Shown here: positions 17,188 through 25,763 of the stretch, piece after piece
Position numbering within the stretch: position 1 is the stretch's first letter
Layout: every line of letters begins with the position of its first letter
Assembly (NCBI RefSeq): GCF_050942215.1
Contig: NZ_CP192056.1
Coordinates: 3,162,001-3,226,000, forward strand
Source: Sphaerimonospora sp050942215
GTDB lineage: Bacteria; Actinomycetota; Actinomycetes; Streptosporangiales; Streptosporangiaceae
Reading direction: 5' to 3'
Length of the DNA: 64,000 nucleotides
The notes under the pieces: generated by a model
What the model saw: the letters and a program-made list of their open reading frames with translations, nothing else
Told to the model about the DNA's origin: nothing
Database searches by the model: none
Translations under genes and position numbers: made by a program

Positions 17188-17847
17188 TCACAGGAGCGGC
17201 GGGGCGATCAGCAGGTCGTCGATCTCGAAACCCACGTCAGCGTCCACCTCGATGACGCCGTCGACGCCGCGGACCGCGTGCAGGAACGGCCGGATCTGCG
17301 ACCGCCGGGCGAACGTGCCGCGCAGCGTGACCATCCCGGCCGCGACGACGATCTCCAGGTTGTCCGTCTCGACCGCCATCCGCTCGGCCATGTCGTCGAT
17401 CTCCGCCCGCATGTCCGCCTCCGGCCGGGCGAACACGCGCAGCAGGTCACCCTGGTGGACGGTCCCGACGATGCGGCCGCTCATCGAATCGATCACGGGC
17501 AGCTGCTTGATGCGGTTGCGGTGCATCAGCCTCGCCGCGTCGCGCACCGGCGTTCCCCCGGTCACGATGATCGCCGGAGTCGTCATGATCTCACCGGCGG
17601 TCGTGCCCGCCGCCTTGCGGCGCTCTGCCCGCGTCTTCCGGCTCTCGAACAGGCTTCCACCGGGATCGATCTCCTTCAGGAGGATGTCGTCCTCGGACAC
17701 CACCCCCACCGGACGGCGGTCGGCGTCGATCACTGTCACGGCGCCCACCTTGAACCGCCTCATCGTGTCGACGAGGTCGGCGAACGACGCGTCCATGCGA
17801 ACGGCGATCGCCACCTTCCCCATGACGTCCTTCACCTTCATGCCCAT
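17188..17847 (-). CDS. CBS-domain pair plus BON domain protein (copy 1)
   Basis: 219 aa. Two CBS motifs (KVKDVMGKVAIAV...GVVSEDDILL and AGEIMTTPAIIV...HQGDLLRVF) form an adenosine-nucleotide-sensing Bateman module. They are followed by a BON domain (VVVAAGMVTLRGTFARR) that usually binds membranes or other proteins. GGGAGGAAG precedes the ATG at 17847. It is divergent from a second CBS-BON gene at 18005, and the pair shares a DevR-like box. Proteins of this type are common in actinobacterial hypoxia regulons; the molecular role is not established. Confidence 0.88.
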   Translation of the reverse strand: MGMKVKDVMGKVAIAVRMDASFADLVDTMRRFKVGAVTVIDADRRPVGVVSEDDILLKEIDPGGSLFESRKTRAERRKAAGTTAGEIMTTPAIIVTGGTPVRDAARLMHRNRIKQLPVIDSMSGRIVGTVHQGDLLRVFARPEADMRAEIDDMAERMAVETDNLEIVVAAGMVTLRGTFARRSQIRPFLHAVRGVDGVIEVDADVGFEIDDLLIAPPLL

Positions 17848-17913
17848 CGGAACTTCCTCCCATCCGTGTCTCTACCAGCGTGTACGCCGGAGTCCCGCCA
17901 GATCAGCGGTGAA

Positions 17914-17940
17914 GGTCCCGACCCGGCGGGACTTTCGGCC
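17914..17940. promoter_or_regulatory. DevR-like box between divergent CBS-BON genes
   Basis: GGGACTTTCGGCC at 17928-17940, with GTCCCG (17915-17920) mirrored by CGGGAC (17927-17932). The core CGGGACTTTCG is repeated in inverse orientation upstream of the Usp gene (near 19.66 kb), and a variant lies before doxX. This is consistent with a DosR/DevR site serving both divergent genes. Confidence 0.6.
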
Positions 17941-18004
17941 GCACTCTCGGGGAACGGTTCCCGGAGGAGGCGAGCGGACACTAAGGACGGTGGAGGGAAC
18001 CGGC

Positions 18005-18700
18005 ATGCACAAGAAGGTGCGGGACGTGATGACCCGTCAGGTGGCCTCGGTCAACGGCAGCACGCCGTTCCGCGACATCGCCGAGGTGCTCGTCGCCCAC
18101 GAGGTGAGCGCGGTGCCGGTCGTGGACGGCGAGGGCCACGTCATCGGCGTGGTGTCGGAGGCCGATCTGCTGCGCAAGGAGGAGTTCCGTGACCAGTACT
18201 ACCGCGAGGGCTACCGGCCGCCCCTGCTGGCGCGCCTGCGCGACCTCACGATCCGTTCCGGCGCCGGGGCGGAGGAGAAGGCCCTCGGCGAGACGGCGGC
18301 CGAGCTGATGACCGCCCCGGCCGTCACGACCAGGCCGTACACCAGCGTGGTCAGCGCGGCCCGGGTGATGGCCGAGCGCGGCATCAAGAGGCTGCCCGTC
18401 GTCGACGACGAGGGACGGCTGGAGGGCGTCGTCAGCCGGCACGACCTGGTCAAGGTCTTCGCCCAGTCCGACGACGAGATCGCCCAGGAGATCCGCGAGG
18501 AGATCCTCGACGACGCCCTGTGGGCGGACACCTCGGGTGTCGACGTCCGGGTGAGCGACGGTGTGGTGACGCTCGTCGGCACGATGCCCCGTCCCGCCGA
18601 CGCGCGGATCCTCGTCCGGATGGTCGAGCGGGTCAACGGTGTGCTCGATGTGGTCGACATGCTGACCTGGCAGGAGGGCGACGACCCAGACACGGGATGA
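18005..18700 (+). CDS. CBS-domain pair plus BON domain protein (copy 2)
   Basis: 231 aa from ATG 18005 (GGAGGG upstream). CBS 1 (KKVRDVMTRQVASV...GVVSEADLLR) and CBS 2 (AAELMTAPAVTT...GVVSRHDLVKVF) are followed by BON (VRVSDGVVTLVGTMPRPADA). A 50-residue linker with YREGYRPP separates the CBS halves. It is a diverged paralogue of the opposite-strand gene. It ends 26 bp before the convergent Usp gene, with no obvious terminator in the gap. Confidence 0.88.
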   Translation: MHKKVRDVMTRQVASVNGSTPFRDIAEVLVAHEVSAVPVVDGEGHVIGVVSEADLLRKEEFRDQYYREGYRPPLLARLRDLTIRSGAGAEEKALGETAAELMTAPAVTTRPYTSVVSAARVMAERGIKRLPVVDDEGRLEGVVSRHDLVKVFAQSDDEIAQEIREEILDDALWADTSGVDVRVSDGVVTLVGTMPRPADARILVRMVERVNGVLDVVDMLTWQEGDDPDTG

Positions 18701-18726
18701 CCGCCGACGTCGCCCTCCCCGGCCGG

Positions 18727-19587
18727 CTACCTGCCGCGTACGACCGCGAGCGGGCACCTGGCGTGGTGCAGCAGGGCGTGGCTCACCGAGCCGAGGACCA
18801 GTCCCGCGAGGTTGCCCCGGCCGCGCGAGCCGACGACCAGCAGGTCGGCGGCGTCCGACGCGTCGCTGAGCACGTCGACGGGATGGCCGCGGACGACCTC
18901 CTCGACCACCTCGACGTCCGGGTAGCGCTCCCGGTGACCCGACAGCGCCTCCGAGACCACGCGGACCTCGGTCTGCTCGACATCGGGATCGTCGGGTCCG
19001 GGGACGAATCCGCCGCCCGCCTCGAACCAGGTCCAGGCGTGCACCGCGCGCAGCCTCGCCCCCCGCAGCGCTGCCTCGGCGAAGGCGAAGTCGAGCGCGG
19101 CCGCGCCCACCGGTGAGCCGTCCACCCCGGCCACCACCTCGCCGCGCGCCGGCGTGGGCGTTCCGCGCACGATCACGACGTCACACGGGGCCTGCCCCGC
19201 CACGCCGTACGCGACCGAGCCGAGCAGCAGCCCGCGGAAGCCGCCGAGCCCGTGGTTGCCCACCACGAGGAGATCGGCCTTGCCCGCCGCGTCGATCAGC
19301 GCGGTCCTCGGGTCCCCCGGCAGGTGGGCGGAGTCCACCTCGACCTCGGGCGCCTCACGCCGGGCCCGGTCGACGGCGGCGGCCAGCGCCGTGTCCGCCC
19401 CCTCGCGCATCCACCTGGCGACCCCGGCGTAGCGCCGGCCTTCCTCTGCCGTCTCGCCGCTCTCCAGCACCCAGCGCGGGATCGCGTGGACCAGCCGCAA
19501 CGGCATGTCGCGCAGCACCGCCTCCCGCGCGGCCCAGGCCACGGCCTCCAGTCCGGCCTGCGAACCGTCCACCCCTGCGACGATCAT
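18727..19587 (-). CDS. tandem universal stress protein (two UspA domains)
   Basis: 286 aa. Domain 1 (residues 1-140) begins IVAGVDGSQAG and ends VVGNHGLGGFRGLLLGSVAYGVA. Domain 2 (about 148-286) begins VVAGVDGSPVGAAAL and ends VVGSRGRGNLAGLVLGSVSHALL. Both carry the G-2x-G-9x-G(S/T) ATP-binding signature. Tandem Usps of this kind are strongly DosR induced in mycobacteria, and the inverse CGAAAGTCCCG box upstream supports the same control here. Confidence 0.92.
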   Translation of the reverse strand: MIVAGVDGSQAGLEAVAWAAREAVLRDMPLRLVHAIPRWVLESGETAEEGRRYAGVARWMREGADTALAAAVDRARREAPEVEVDSAHLPGDPRTALIDAAGKADLLVVGNHGLGGFRGLLLGSVAYGVAGQAPCDVVIVRGTPTPARGEVVAGVDGSPVGAAALDFAFAEAALRGARLRAVHAWTWFEAGGGFVPGPDDPDVEQTEVRVVSEALSGHRERYPDVEVVEEVVRGHPVDVLSDASDAADLLVVGSRGRGNLAGLVLGSVSHALLHHARCPLAVVRGR

Positions 19588-19653
19588 GACGCCCTCCTGT
19601 TTCCGATAGCCGGCGTCTCTCCATCACATCCTGCCTCGCCGAGTCCGGGCAGC

Positions 19654-19666
19654 GGCGAAAGTCCCG
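19654..19666. promoter_or_regulatory. DevR-like box upstream of the Usp gene
   Basis: GGCGAAAGTCCCG is the reverse complement of the core found between the CBS-BON genes. It sits 67-79 bp upstream of the Usp start, a good position for an activator. Confidence 0.55.
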
Positions 19667-19723
19667 AGCGCCCAGGACCATGAGCAGCGGATCACGGGTC
19701 GCCCGTCACCGGCGGCGGGACGG

Positions 19724-20260
19724 TCAGGGCAGGCGGCCGACATGGGCGAGGGCCTGCTTCAGCAGGACGTCCTGCCCGCCCGACATCTCGCTCAGCACCA
19801 TCGGCGAGGCCGCCTCCTCGGGCGTGAACCACACCAGGTCGAGGGCGTCCTGACGGGGGCGGCAGTCTCCCGCGACCGGCACGACGTACGCGAGCGAAAC
19901 CGCGTGCTGCCTGGGATCGTGGTACGGCGTGACGCCCGCGGTGGGAAAGTACTCGGCGACGGTGAACGGCTGCGGGGAGGCCGGGACGCGGGGCAGCGCC
20001 ACCGGGCCGAGGTCCTTCTCCAGATGGCGCATGAGGGCGTCGCGCACGCGCTCGTAGTGGAGCACGCGGCCGGACACGAGGGCACGGCTGACCGTCCCGT
20101 CCGATCCGATGCGCAGCAGCAGTCCGACACGGGTGACCACCCCGGTGTCGTCGACTCGCACCGGCACGGCGTCGACGTAGAGGATCGGCATTCGCGCGCG
20201 CGTCGACTCCAACTCTTCCGGAGAGAGCCAACCAGGTCTGGTTCCGGTCATTTCGGTCAC
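19724..20260 (-). CDS. NUDIX-like protein, DUF4916 family
   Basis: 178 aa from GTG 20260; an ATG three codons in is also possible. It has the pattern of a small actinobacterial family (ILYVDAVPVRVDDTG, GRVLHYERVRDALMRHLEKDLG, YFPTAGVTPYHDPRQHAVSLAYVVPV) related to NUDIX hydrolases. The Nudix box is degenerate: the Glu-rich helix is replaced by RDALMRHLEKDLG, so pyrophosphatase activity is uncertain. It has no operon partners. Confidence 0.7.
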   Translation of the reverse strand: MTEMTGTRPGWLSPEELESTRARMPILYVDAVPVRVDDTGVVTRVGLLLRIGSDGTVSRALVSGRVLHYERVRDALMRHLEKDLGPVALPRVPASPQPFTVAEYFPTAGVTPYHDPRQHAVSLAYVVPVAGDCRPRQDALDLVWFTPEEAASPMVLSEMSGGQDVLLKQALAHVGRLP

Positions 20261-20467
20261 CAGTCGATCCTACGCGGCGGCCGGGCGATCCGGCCCGAGT
20301 ACCGCGCGAACGCCTCCACGCATGCCGGTCTACCTGCGCATGCCGCCTCCTCAGCGATCACGCGGGATCCGCGTCGGCCTCGCGAGCCGCCGCCCCCGGC
20401 CGCGCCGATCGACCGCTCCGCCTCACGGAACAGGGGGCCCAGGCGTGATCTCGCGGGAGGCGGACGA

Positions 20468-21694
20468 CTAGCGGACGGGCAGGCCGGTGACGGCGCGGCC
20501 GATGATGAGGCGCTGGATCTCCGACGTCCCCTCGAAGATGGTGTAGATCTTCGCGTCGCGGTGGAAGCGCTCGACCGGGTGATCGCGCGTGTAGCCGGCG
20601 CCGCCGAGGATCTGGATGGCCTGCTCGGTCACCCAGACGGCGGTCTCGCTCGCGACCAGCTTGCTCATCGAGCCCTCCGCCTGGGGGAACGGGCCGCCCC
20701 TCCGGCCCATCCAGGCGGCCCGCCAGGTCATCAGCCGGGCCACGTCCACCCGGGTGGCCATGTCGGCGAGGAGGAAGGCGATCGCCTGGTTCTCGCCGAT
20801 CCTGCGGCCGAACTGCTCGCGCTCACGGGCGTAGTCACGCGCGTACTCGAACGCCGCCCTCGCGGTGCCGACGGCCATGGCCGCGACCAGCGGGCGGGTG
20901 GCCTCGAAGGTCCGCATGGCCGCCTGACCGCCGGCGCGGGCCCCGGAGCGCACCCGGGCGAGCCGTTCGTCCAGCTTCTCCTTGCCGCCCAGCAGGCAGC
21001 GGCCGGGCACCCGTACGCCGTCCAGGACGACCTCGGCGGTGTGGGAGGCGCGGATGCCGTGCTTCTTGAACTTCTGTCCCTGGGCGAGCCCCGCGGTCCC
21101 CGGCGGGATCACGAACGAGGCCTGGCCGCGGGTGCCGAGGCCGGGATCGACCGAGGCGACGACGACGTGGACGTTGGCGATCCCGCCGTTGGTGGCCCAG
21201 GTCTTCACCCCGTTGATCACCCACTCGTCCTTGACCGCGTCGTACTCGGCCCGGGTCCTGATGGCGCCGACGTCACTGCCGGCGTCCGGCTCGGACGCGC
21301 AGAACGCGCCGAGCCTGACGTCGTCGGGGGTGCCGAACATCTGGGGCAGCCACTCCCCCATCTGCTCGGGGGTGCCGTTGGCCGCGAGGGAGGCGGCGGC
21401 CAGCCCGGTGCCGACGATCGACAGGCCGATGCCTGCGTCGCCCCAGAACAGCTCCTCGAAGGCGACCGGCAGCCCGAGCCCGGACTCCTCGAACCACTGC
21501 TGGGCGAAGAAGTCCAGCGAGTAGAGCCCCAGCTTGGCGGCCTCCTGGATGATCGGCCAGGGGGTCTCCTCACGCTCGTCCCACTCCGCGCCGGCCGGGC
21601 GGATCACGTCGGCGGCGAAGCCGTGCACCCAGTCGCGCAACTCGCGCAGGTCGTCGCTCAGATCGGGGCGGAAAGCGTCGTTCTGCTCGCTCAT
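20468..21694 (-). CDS. acyl-CoA dehydrogenase
   Basis: 408 aa, normal length. It oxidises an acyl-CoA to the 2-enoyl-CoA using FAD. Visible are the FAD/substrate loop GAFCASEPDAGSDVGAIRTRA, the central beta-domain (GVKTWATNGGIANVHVV) and the C-terminal helical segment ILGGAGYTRDHPVERFHRDAKIYTIFEGTSE. It lies downstream of RamB on the same strand. A GGTTAC-N6-GTAACC palindrome 41 bp upstream of its start is a likely repressor site. The chain-length specificity is unknown. Confidence 0.92.
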   Translation of the reverse strand: MSEQNDAFRPDLSDDLRELRDWVHGFAADVIRPAGAEWDEREETPWPIIQEAAKLGLYSLDFFAQQWFEESGLGLPVAFEELFWGDAGIGLSIVGTGLAAASLAANGTPEQMGEWLPQMFGTPDDVRLGAFCASEPDAGSDVGAIRTRAEYDAVKDEWVINGVKTWATNGGIANVHVVVASVDPGLGTRGQASFVIPPGTAGLAQGQKFKKHGIRASHTAEVVLDGVRVPGRCLLGGKEKLDERLARVRSGARAGGQAAMRTFEATRPLVAAMAVGTARAAFEYARDYAREREQFGRRIGENQAIAFLLADMATRVDVARLMTWRAAWMGRRGGPFPQAEGSMSKLVASETAVWVTEQAIQILGGAGYTRDHPVERFHRDAKIYTIFEGTSEIQRLIIGRAVTGLPVR

Positions 21695-21734
21695 GGACCA
21701 TCCCTGCAGTCCGGTGAGGTTTACCGGAAGTAGC

Positions 21735-21752
21735 GGTTACTGGCGGGTAACC
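21735..21752. promoter_or_regulatory. palindromic operator upstream of the acyl-CoA dehydrogenase gene
   Basis: GGTTACTGGCGGGTAACC has perfect 6-bp arms with a 6-bp spacer and resembles TetR-type fatty-acid regulators' sites. The same GGTTAC-N6-GTAAC pattern recurs before the hydrolase gene near 26.85 kb. Confidence 0.6.
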
Positions 21753-21774
21753 CTATCACCGCGGAGATCTCGAG

Positions 21775-23247
21775 TCACATGGCCGCGTGCCGCTCCAGGA
21801 AGGCGTAGAGATCGGCCTCGTCGACGCCGGGGAACGACCCCGGCGGCAGCACGGTCAGCACGTGGGAGTTGGCCCGCGCCGACGGCCAGGCGTACCCCTC
21901 CCAGCGCTGGGCGAGCTCGGCGGGCGGACGCCGGCAGCAGTCGCCTCCCGGGCACTTCGACTTCGTCCGTACGGTCGTCTCGCGGCCGCGGAACCAGCGC
22001 GACTCCCGGTACGGCACGCCGAGCGTGATGGCGAAGTCCTTCTCCTGCGAGGGGTCGACGTGGGCGATGCAGAAGTACGTCCCGGTGGGCGAGTCCGAGT
22101 ACTGGTAGTAGAGCGAGAAGCGGTCGGGCGAGCGGAACACCTGGCGGCCCGACCACTCCCGGCACATCCGCTGCCCCTCGATCGCCCCCTGCTCGTCGGC
22201 GGGGAAGACGATGCCGTCGTTCTCGTACGCCTTGTAGATGATCCCGTCGGCGTCGTTGCGCACGAAGTGGCAGACCAGATCGAGGTGGCGGGTGGCGAGG
22301 TTGGTGAAGCGGTGCGCGGCCATCTCGTAGGAGACGGCGAACACGTCGCGCAGGTCCTCCACCGACAGCGCCCGGTCCTGCTTGGCCTCCCGCAGGTACG
22401 GCGCAGCGGCGGTCTCCGGCACCAGCACGGCGGCGGCGAAATAGTTGGCCTCCACCCGCTGGCGCAGGAAGTCGGCGAAGTCGCGGGGCCTGTGGTGCTG
22501 GAGCGCGAAGTGGCCGAGCGTCTGCAGCAGCACGGTGCGCGGGCTGTGCATGCCGCCGAGATGCTCGCGCTTGAGGTAGATCCGCCGGTTGCGCAGATCG
22601 GTCACCGATCTGGCCGAACGCGGCAGGTCCTGGACGGTGTGCAGGGTGAACCCGAAGTGCGACACCAGCGCCTGCACGGTGCTCTCCGACAGCGCGCCGG
22701 CGCGGTAGCCGACGGCGTCCAGCGCCTCGGCCGCCGCCTTCTCGATCTCCTCGAAGTAGTTGCCCAGCTCACGCTGCTTGCGCCGGAGCTCCACGTTGGC
22801 CGCCCGCGCCTCCTCCGGCGTGGCCGTACCCTTGGCCTCTCTGGCCTTGAGCTCCTGGAACAGGCCGAGGATGTGCTCCAGCACGTCGTTGGGCACGCGC
22901 GCGGAGACCTTGAGCCTGCTGAGCCCGATCGCGGCGTAGAGCGGATCGCGCTGGGCCTCCTCCAGGGCGATCTCGAGCTGGGCCCGCCGGTTGGGCGCCT
23001 GCCTGCGCAGCAGTTCCTCGACCGGCACGTTCAGCGCGGCCGCCAGCGACTTCAGCAGGGACAGCTTCGGCTCGCGCTTGCCGTTCTCCAGCAGCGAGAG
23101 CTGACTCGGCGCCCGCCCGACCCGCTGACCGAGCTCGGTCAGGGTGAGGCCGCGCTGTCTGCGCAGGTGCTTGAGCCGCTGCCCGAAGGCCAGGAGGTCG
23201 AGCTCCTGCGTCAAAGACAGCGGTTCTTCGCCAAGAATCGAGGCCAT
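21775..23247 (-). CDS. ramB: RamB/ScfR-type regulator (XRE HTH plus ImmA/IrrE-like and ScfR C-terminal domains)
   Basis: 490 aa. The N-terminal helix-turn-helix (RGLTLTELGQRVGRAPSQLSLLENGKREP) is followed by a coiled linker, a DUF955-like segment (YLKREHLGGMHSPRTVLLQTLGHFALQHH) and the Cys-containing short-chain acyl sensor region (SKCPGGDCCRRPPAELAQRWEGYAWP). RamB proteins control acetate and glyoxylate-cycle genes. This one is divergent from aceA, which makes the assignment strong. It is probably autoregulated from the shared intergenic region. The DUF955 HEXXH-like site appears degenerate (TLGHFALQHH). Confidence 0.9.
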   Translation of the reverse strand: MASILGEEPLSLTQELDLLAFGQRLKHLRRQRGLTLTELGQRVGRAPSQLSLLENGKREPKLSLLKSLAAALNVPVEELLRRQAPNRRAQLEIALEEAQRDPLYAAIGLSRLKVSARVPNDVLEHILGLFQELKAREAKGTATPEEARAANVELRRKQRELGNYFEEIEKAAAEALDAVGYRAGALSESTVQALVSHFGFTLHTVQDLPRSARSVTDLRNRRIYLKREHLGGMHSPRTVLLQTLGHFALQHHRPRDFADFLRQRVEANYFAAAVLVPETAAAPYLREAKQDRALSVEDLRDVFAVSYEMAAHRFTNLATRHLDLVCHFVRNDADGIIYKAYENDGIVFPADEQGAIEGQRMCREWSGRQVFRSPDRFSLYYQYSDSPTGTYFCIAHVDPSQEKDFAITLGVPYRESRWFRGRETTVRTKSKCPGGDCCRRPPAELAQRWEGYAWPSARANSHVLTVLPPGSFPGVDEADLYAFLERHAAM

Positions 23248-23260
23248 GAACCGATCCTAG

Positions 23261-23388
23261 GCGAAAAATTCTCGGATCTTCCACCCGGGAGTGACCCACA
23301 CCACTCGATTGGTCTAGTCCATAGGGAAAACTCTCCATTTCTTCGCTGCTGAATACCGGCGAGTCTTCGGATAAGCAGAATATTTTGC
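23261..23388. promoter_or_regulatory. ramB-aceA divergent control region with two related AT-rich motifs
   Basis: GCGAAAAATTC (23261-23271) lies next to the ramB start. Its inverted near-copy GAATATTTTGC (23378-23388, reverse complement GCAAAATATTC, 9 of 11 identical) lies on the aceA side. The GCAAA core is reminiscent of RamB sites known from corynebacteria. They are candidate autoregulatory and aceA operators. Confidence 0.4.
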
Positions 23389-23491
23389 GTTCTTCCGTGA
23401 CGAGGATCCTTGTTGAGCTCATCCCGGGGCCACAAACTCGGAAGCAAGCCCCAGGTGACGACAGAGCACGCAACAAGGGAGTGATCTGGAC

Positions 23492-24784
23492 ATGTCGGAT
23501 CGCATTGCCGCTGCCGCCCGGCAGTTGCAGCAGGATTGGGAGACCAACCCCAGGTGGAAGGGCATCGAGCGGACCTACACCGCCGAGGACGTGATCCGGC
23601 TGCGGGGTTCGGTCCGGGAAGAGCACACGCTGGCCCGGCTGGGGGCCAAGCGGCTCTGGCACCTGCTCCACACCCGGGACTACGTCCACTCGCTGGGGGC
23701 GCTCACCGGCAACCAGGCCGTGCAGCAGGTGAAGGCCGGTCTCAAGGCGATCTACCTGTCCGGCTGGCAGGTCGCCGCCGACGCCAACCTGAGCGGGCAC
23801 ACCTACCCGGACCAGAGTCTCTACCCCGCCAACTCGGTGCCGGCCGTGGTCCGGCGCATCAACAACGCGCTGCTGCGCGCCGACCAGATCAGCTGGTCGG
23901 AGGACGACCAGAACGCCCCCTACTGGCTGGCCCCGATCGTGGCCGACGCCGAGGCGGGCTTCGGCGGCGTGCTCAACGCGTTCGAGCTGATGAAGGCGAT
24001 GATCGCCGCGGGCGCCGCAGGCGTCCACTGGGAGGACCAGCTCGCCTCGGAGAAGAAGTGCGGCCACCTGGGCGGCAAGGTGCTGATCCCGACCGGCCAG
24101 CACATCAAGACCCTCAACGCGGCCCGCCTGGCAGCCGACGTCGCGGACGTGCCATCTCTGATCATCGCGCGGACCGACGCCCAGGCCGCGACGCTGCTGA
24201 CCAGCGATGTCGACCCCCGCGACCAGGCCTTCGTCACCGGCGACCGCACCGCCGAGGGCTTCTACCGGGTTCGCAACGGCGTGGCGGCCTGCATCGCACG
24301 CGGCCTCGCCTACGCCCCGTACTCGGACCTGCTGTGGATGGAGACCTCCACGCCCGATCTCGACGTGGCCAGGGAGTTCGCCGAGGCCATCAAGGCCGAG
24401 TACCCCGACCAGATGCTCGCCTACAACTGCTCGCCGTCGTTCAACTGGAAGAAGCACCTCGACGACTCCACGATCGCCAAGTTCCAGCGGGAGCTCGGCC
24501 ACATGGGGTACAAGTTCCAGTTCATCACGCTGGCCGGCTTCCACTCGCTGAACTACTCGATGTTCGACCTCGCCAGGGGCTACGCCGACGAGGGCATGAC
24601 GGCCTACGTCGGGCTACAGGAGGCGGAGTTCGCCGCCGAGCGGCGCGGCTACACCGCCACCCGCCACCAGCGCGAGGTCGGCACCGGATACTTCGACCTG
24701 GTCAGCACGGCCATCGCGCCGGACTCCTCGACCACGGCCCTCAAGGGCTCCACCGAGGAGTCGCAGTTCGCCGAGGCTCACTAA
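23492..24784 (+). CDS. aceA: isocitrate lyase
   Basis: 430 aa, class I bacterial length. It splits isocitrate to glyoxylate and succinate in the glyoxylate shunt. The catalytic loop KKCGHLGGKVLIPT (active-site Cys) is intact, with WEDQLASEKKCGH before it, IARTDAQAATL and NCSPSFNWKKHL further on. AAGGGAG is placed well before the ATG at 23492. RamB is divergent. Malate synthase is not in the window. Confidence 0.96.
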   Translation: MSDRIAAAARQLQQDWETNPRWKGIERTYTAEDVIRLRGSVREEHTLARLGAKRLWHLLHTRDYVHSLGALTGNQAVQQVKAGLKAIYLSGWQVAADANLSGHTYPDQSLYPANSVPAVVRRINNALLRADQISWSEDDQNAPYWLAPIVADAEAGFGGVLNAFELMKAMIAAGAAGVHWEDQLASEKKCGHLGGKVLIPTGQHIKTLNAARLAADVADVPSLIIARTDAQAATLLTSDVDPRDQAFVTGDRTAEGFYRVRNGVAACIARGLAYAPYSDLLWMETSTPDLDVAREFAEAIKAEYPDQMLAYNCSPSFNWKKHLDDSTIAKFQRELGHMGYKFQFITLAGFHSLNYSMFDLARGYADEGMTAYVGLQEAEFAAERRGYTATRHQREVGTGYFDLVSTAIAPDSSTTALKGSTEESQFAEAH

Positions 24785-24821
24785 CTCGCACGGGCAGCGC
24801 ACGGCAGCAGGTCGAAACCGG

Positions 24822-24872
24822 CCCCGCCGCGGAACCGCAGGTCACTCCCGGACCCGACGGACCGCGGCGGGG
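24822..24872. terminator. long-stem hairpin between convergent aceA and ABC genes
   Basis: CCCCGCCGCGG (24822-24832) pairs with CCGCGGCGGGG (24862-24872) around a 29-nt loop. It lies in the gap between two convergent genes, so it probably ends both transcripts. No U-tract. Confidence 0.5.
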
Positions 24873-24893
24873 TCCCTCACAGGGGTCGTCCCC

Positions 24894-25703
24894 TCATGGT
24901 GCGGAACGCAGCGCGCGTGCGTACCAGCGGCCGTCCACGGTGTCGAGCCGCAACCGCCGCCCGAAGCAGTCGGAGAGGTTGGCCCCGGTCAGCACCTCAC
25001 GCACCGGACCGGCCGCGACGATGCGGGTGTCCTTCATGAGCAGCGCGTGGGTGGTGGTCGCCGGCACCTCCTCCAGGTGGTGGGTGACCAGCACGGTCGT
25101 CAGGCCCGGCCGGGCCGCGGCGAGATCCTCCAGCGCCTCGATCAGGTCCTCGCGGGCGGGCAGGTCGAGGCCGGCGAACGGCTCGTCCAGCAGCAGGATC
25201 GCCGGGTCGGCCATCAGCGCCCGGGCCACCCGGATCCTGGCCCGCTCCCCCTGCGAGCACACCTGGAACGGCCGGTCCCCCAGGTCCTTGCAGCCGAGGT
25301 CGGCCAGCAGCCGCTCGGCCCGCTCCCGCTCGGCTTCGCCGTACCTGTCCCAGAGCGGGGCGCTGGTCCCGGTGTGCCCGGTCAGTACGACGGTGCGCGC
25401 GTCGGCCGCCTCCTCCTCGAGCAGGGCCTCGTCGACGAGCCGCTGGCTGGCCGCCACCAGCCCGATGTCCCGCCGCAGCTCCCGCAGGTCGACCCGGCCG
25501 AGCCGCCGTCCGAGCACGCTGACGGTGCCCGAGCTCGGGTGCCGTACGGCCGCCGCGACCGAGAGCATCGTGGTCTTCCCCGCCCCGTTGGGGCCGAGGA
25601 TCACCCAGTGCTGGCCGTACTCGACCCGCCAGTCCGCCCCGGATACCAGGGTCCGGCCGACCACACGGATTGTCACATCGTTGAGTTCGAGAGCTGCGTC
25701 CAC
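24894..25703 (-). CDS. ABC transporter ATP-binding protein (stand-alone)
   Basis: 269 aa. Walker A GPNGAGKTTM, signature CSQGERARIRVARAL (an SQGE variant of LSGGQ), Walker B ILLLDEPFAGLD and switch His in LVTHHLEEVP. The overall form resembles YlmA/ModF-like ATPases that appear without an adjacent permease, and none is seen here. The C-terminal RLRLDTVDGRWYARAL is a short tail rather than a domain. Transport substrate and partner are unknown; a non-transport role is possible. Confidence 0.85.
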   Translation of the reverse strand: MDAALELNDVTIRVVGRTLVSGADWRVEYGQHWVILGPNGAGKTTMLSVAAAVRHPSSGTVSVLGRRLGRVDLRELRRDIGLVAASQRLVDEALLEEEAADARTVVLTGHTGTSAPLWDRYGEAERERAERLLADLGCKDLGDRPFQVCSQGERARIRVARALMADPAILLLDEPFAGLDLPAREDLIEALEDLAAARPGLTTVLVTHHLEEVPATTTHALLMKDTRIVAAGPVREVLTGANLSDCFGRRLRLDTVDGRWYARALRSAP

Positions 25704-25763
25704 CCGACCAAGAATGCACCAGACCGCCCATGGACCGCTGCGGCTTCGGCCGCCTCGGCTCGA

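Noticed and set aside
17188..18700. CBS-BON pair as IMP dehydrogenase fragments
   Set aside because: No IMPDH barrel sequence; both genes are complete with their own starts and BON domains.
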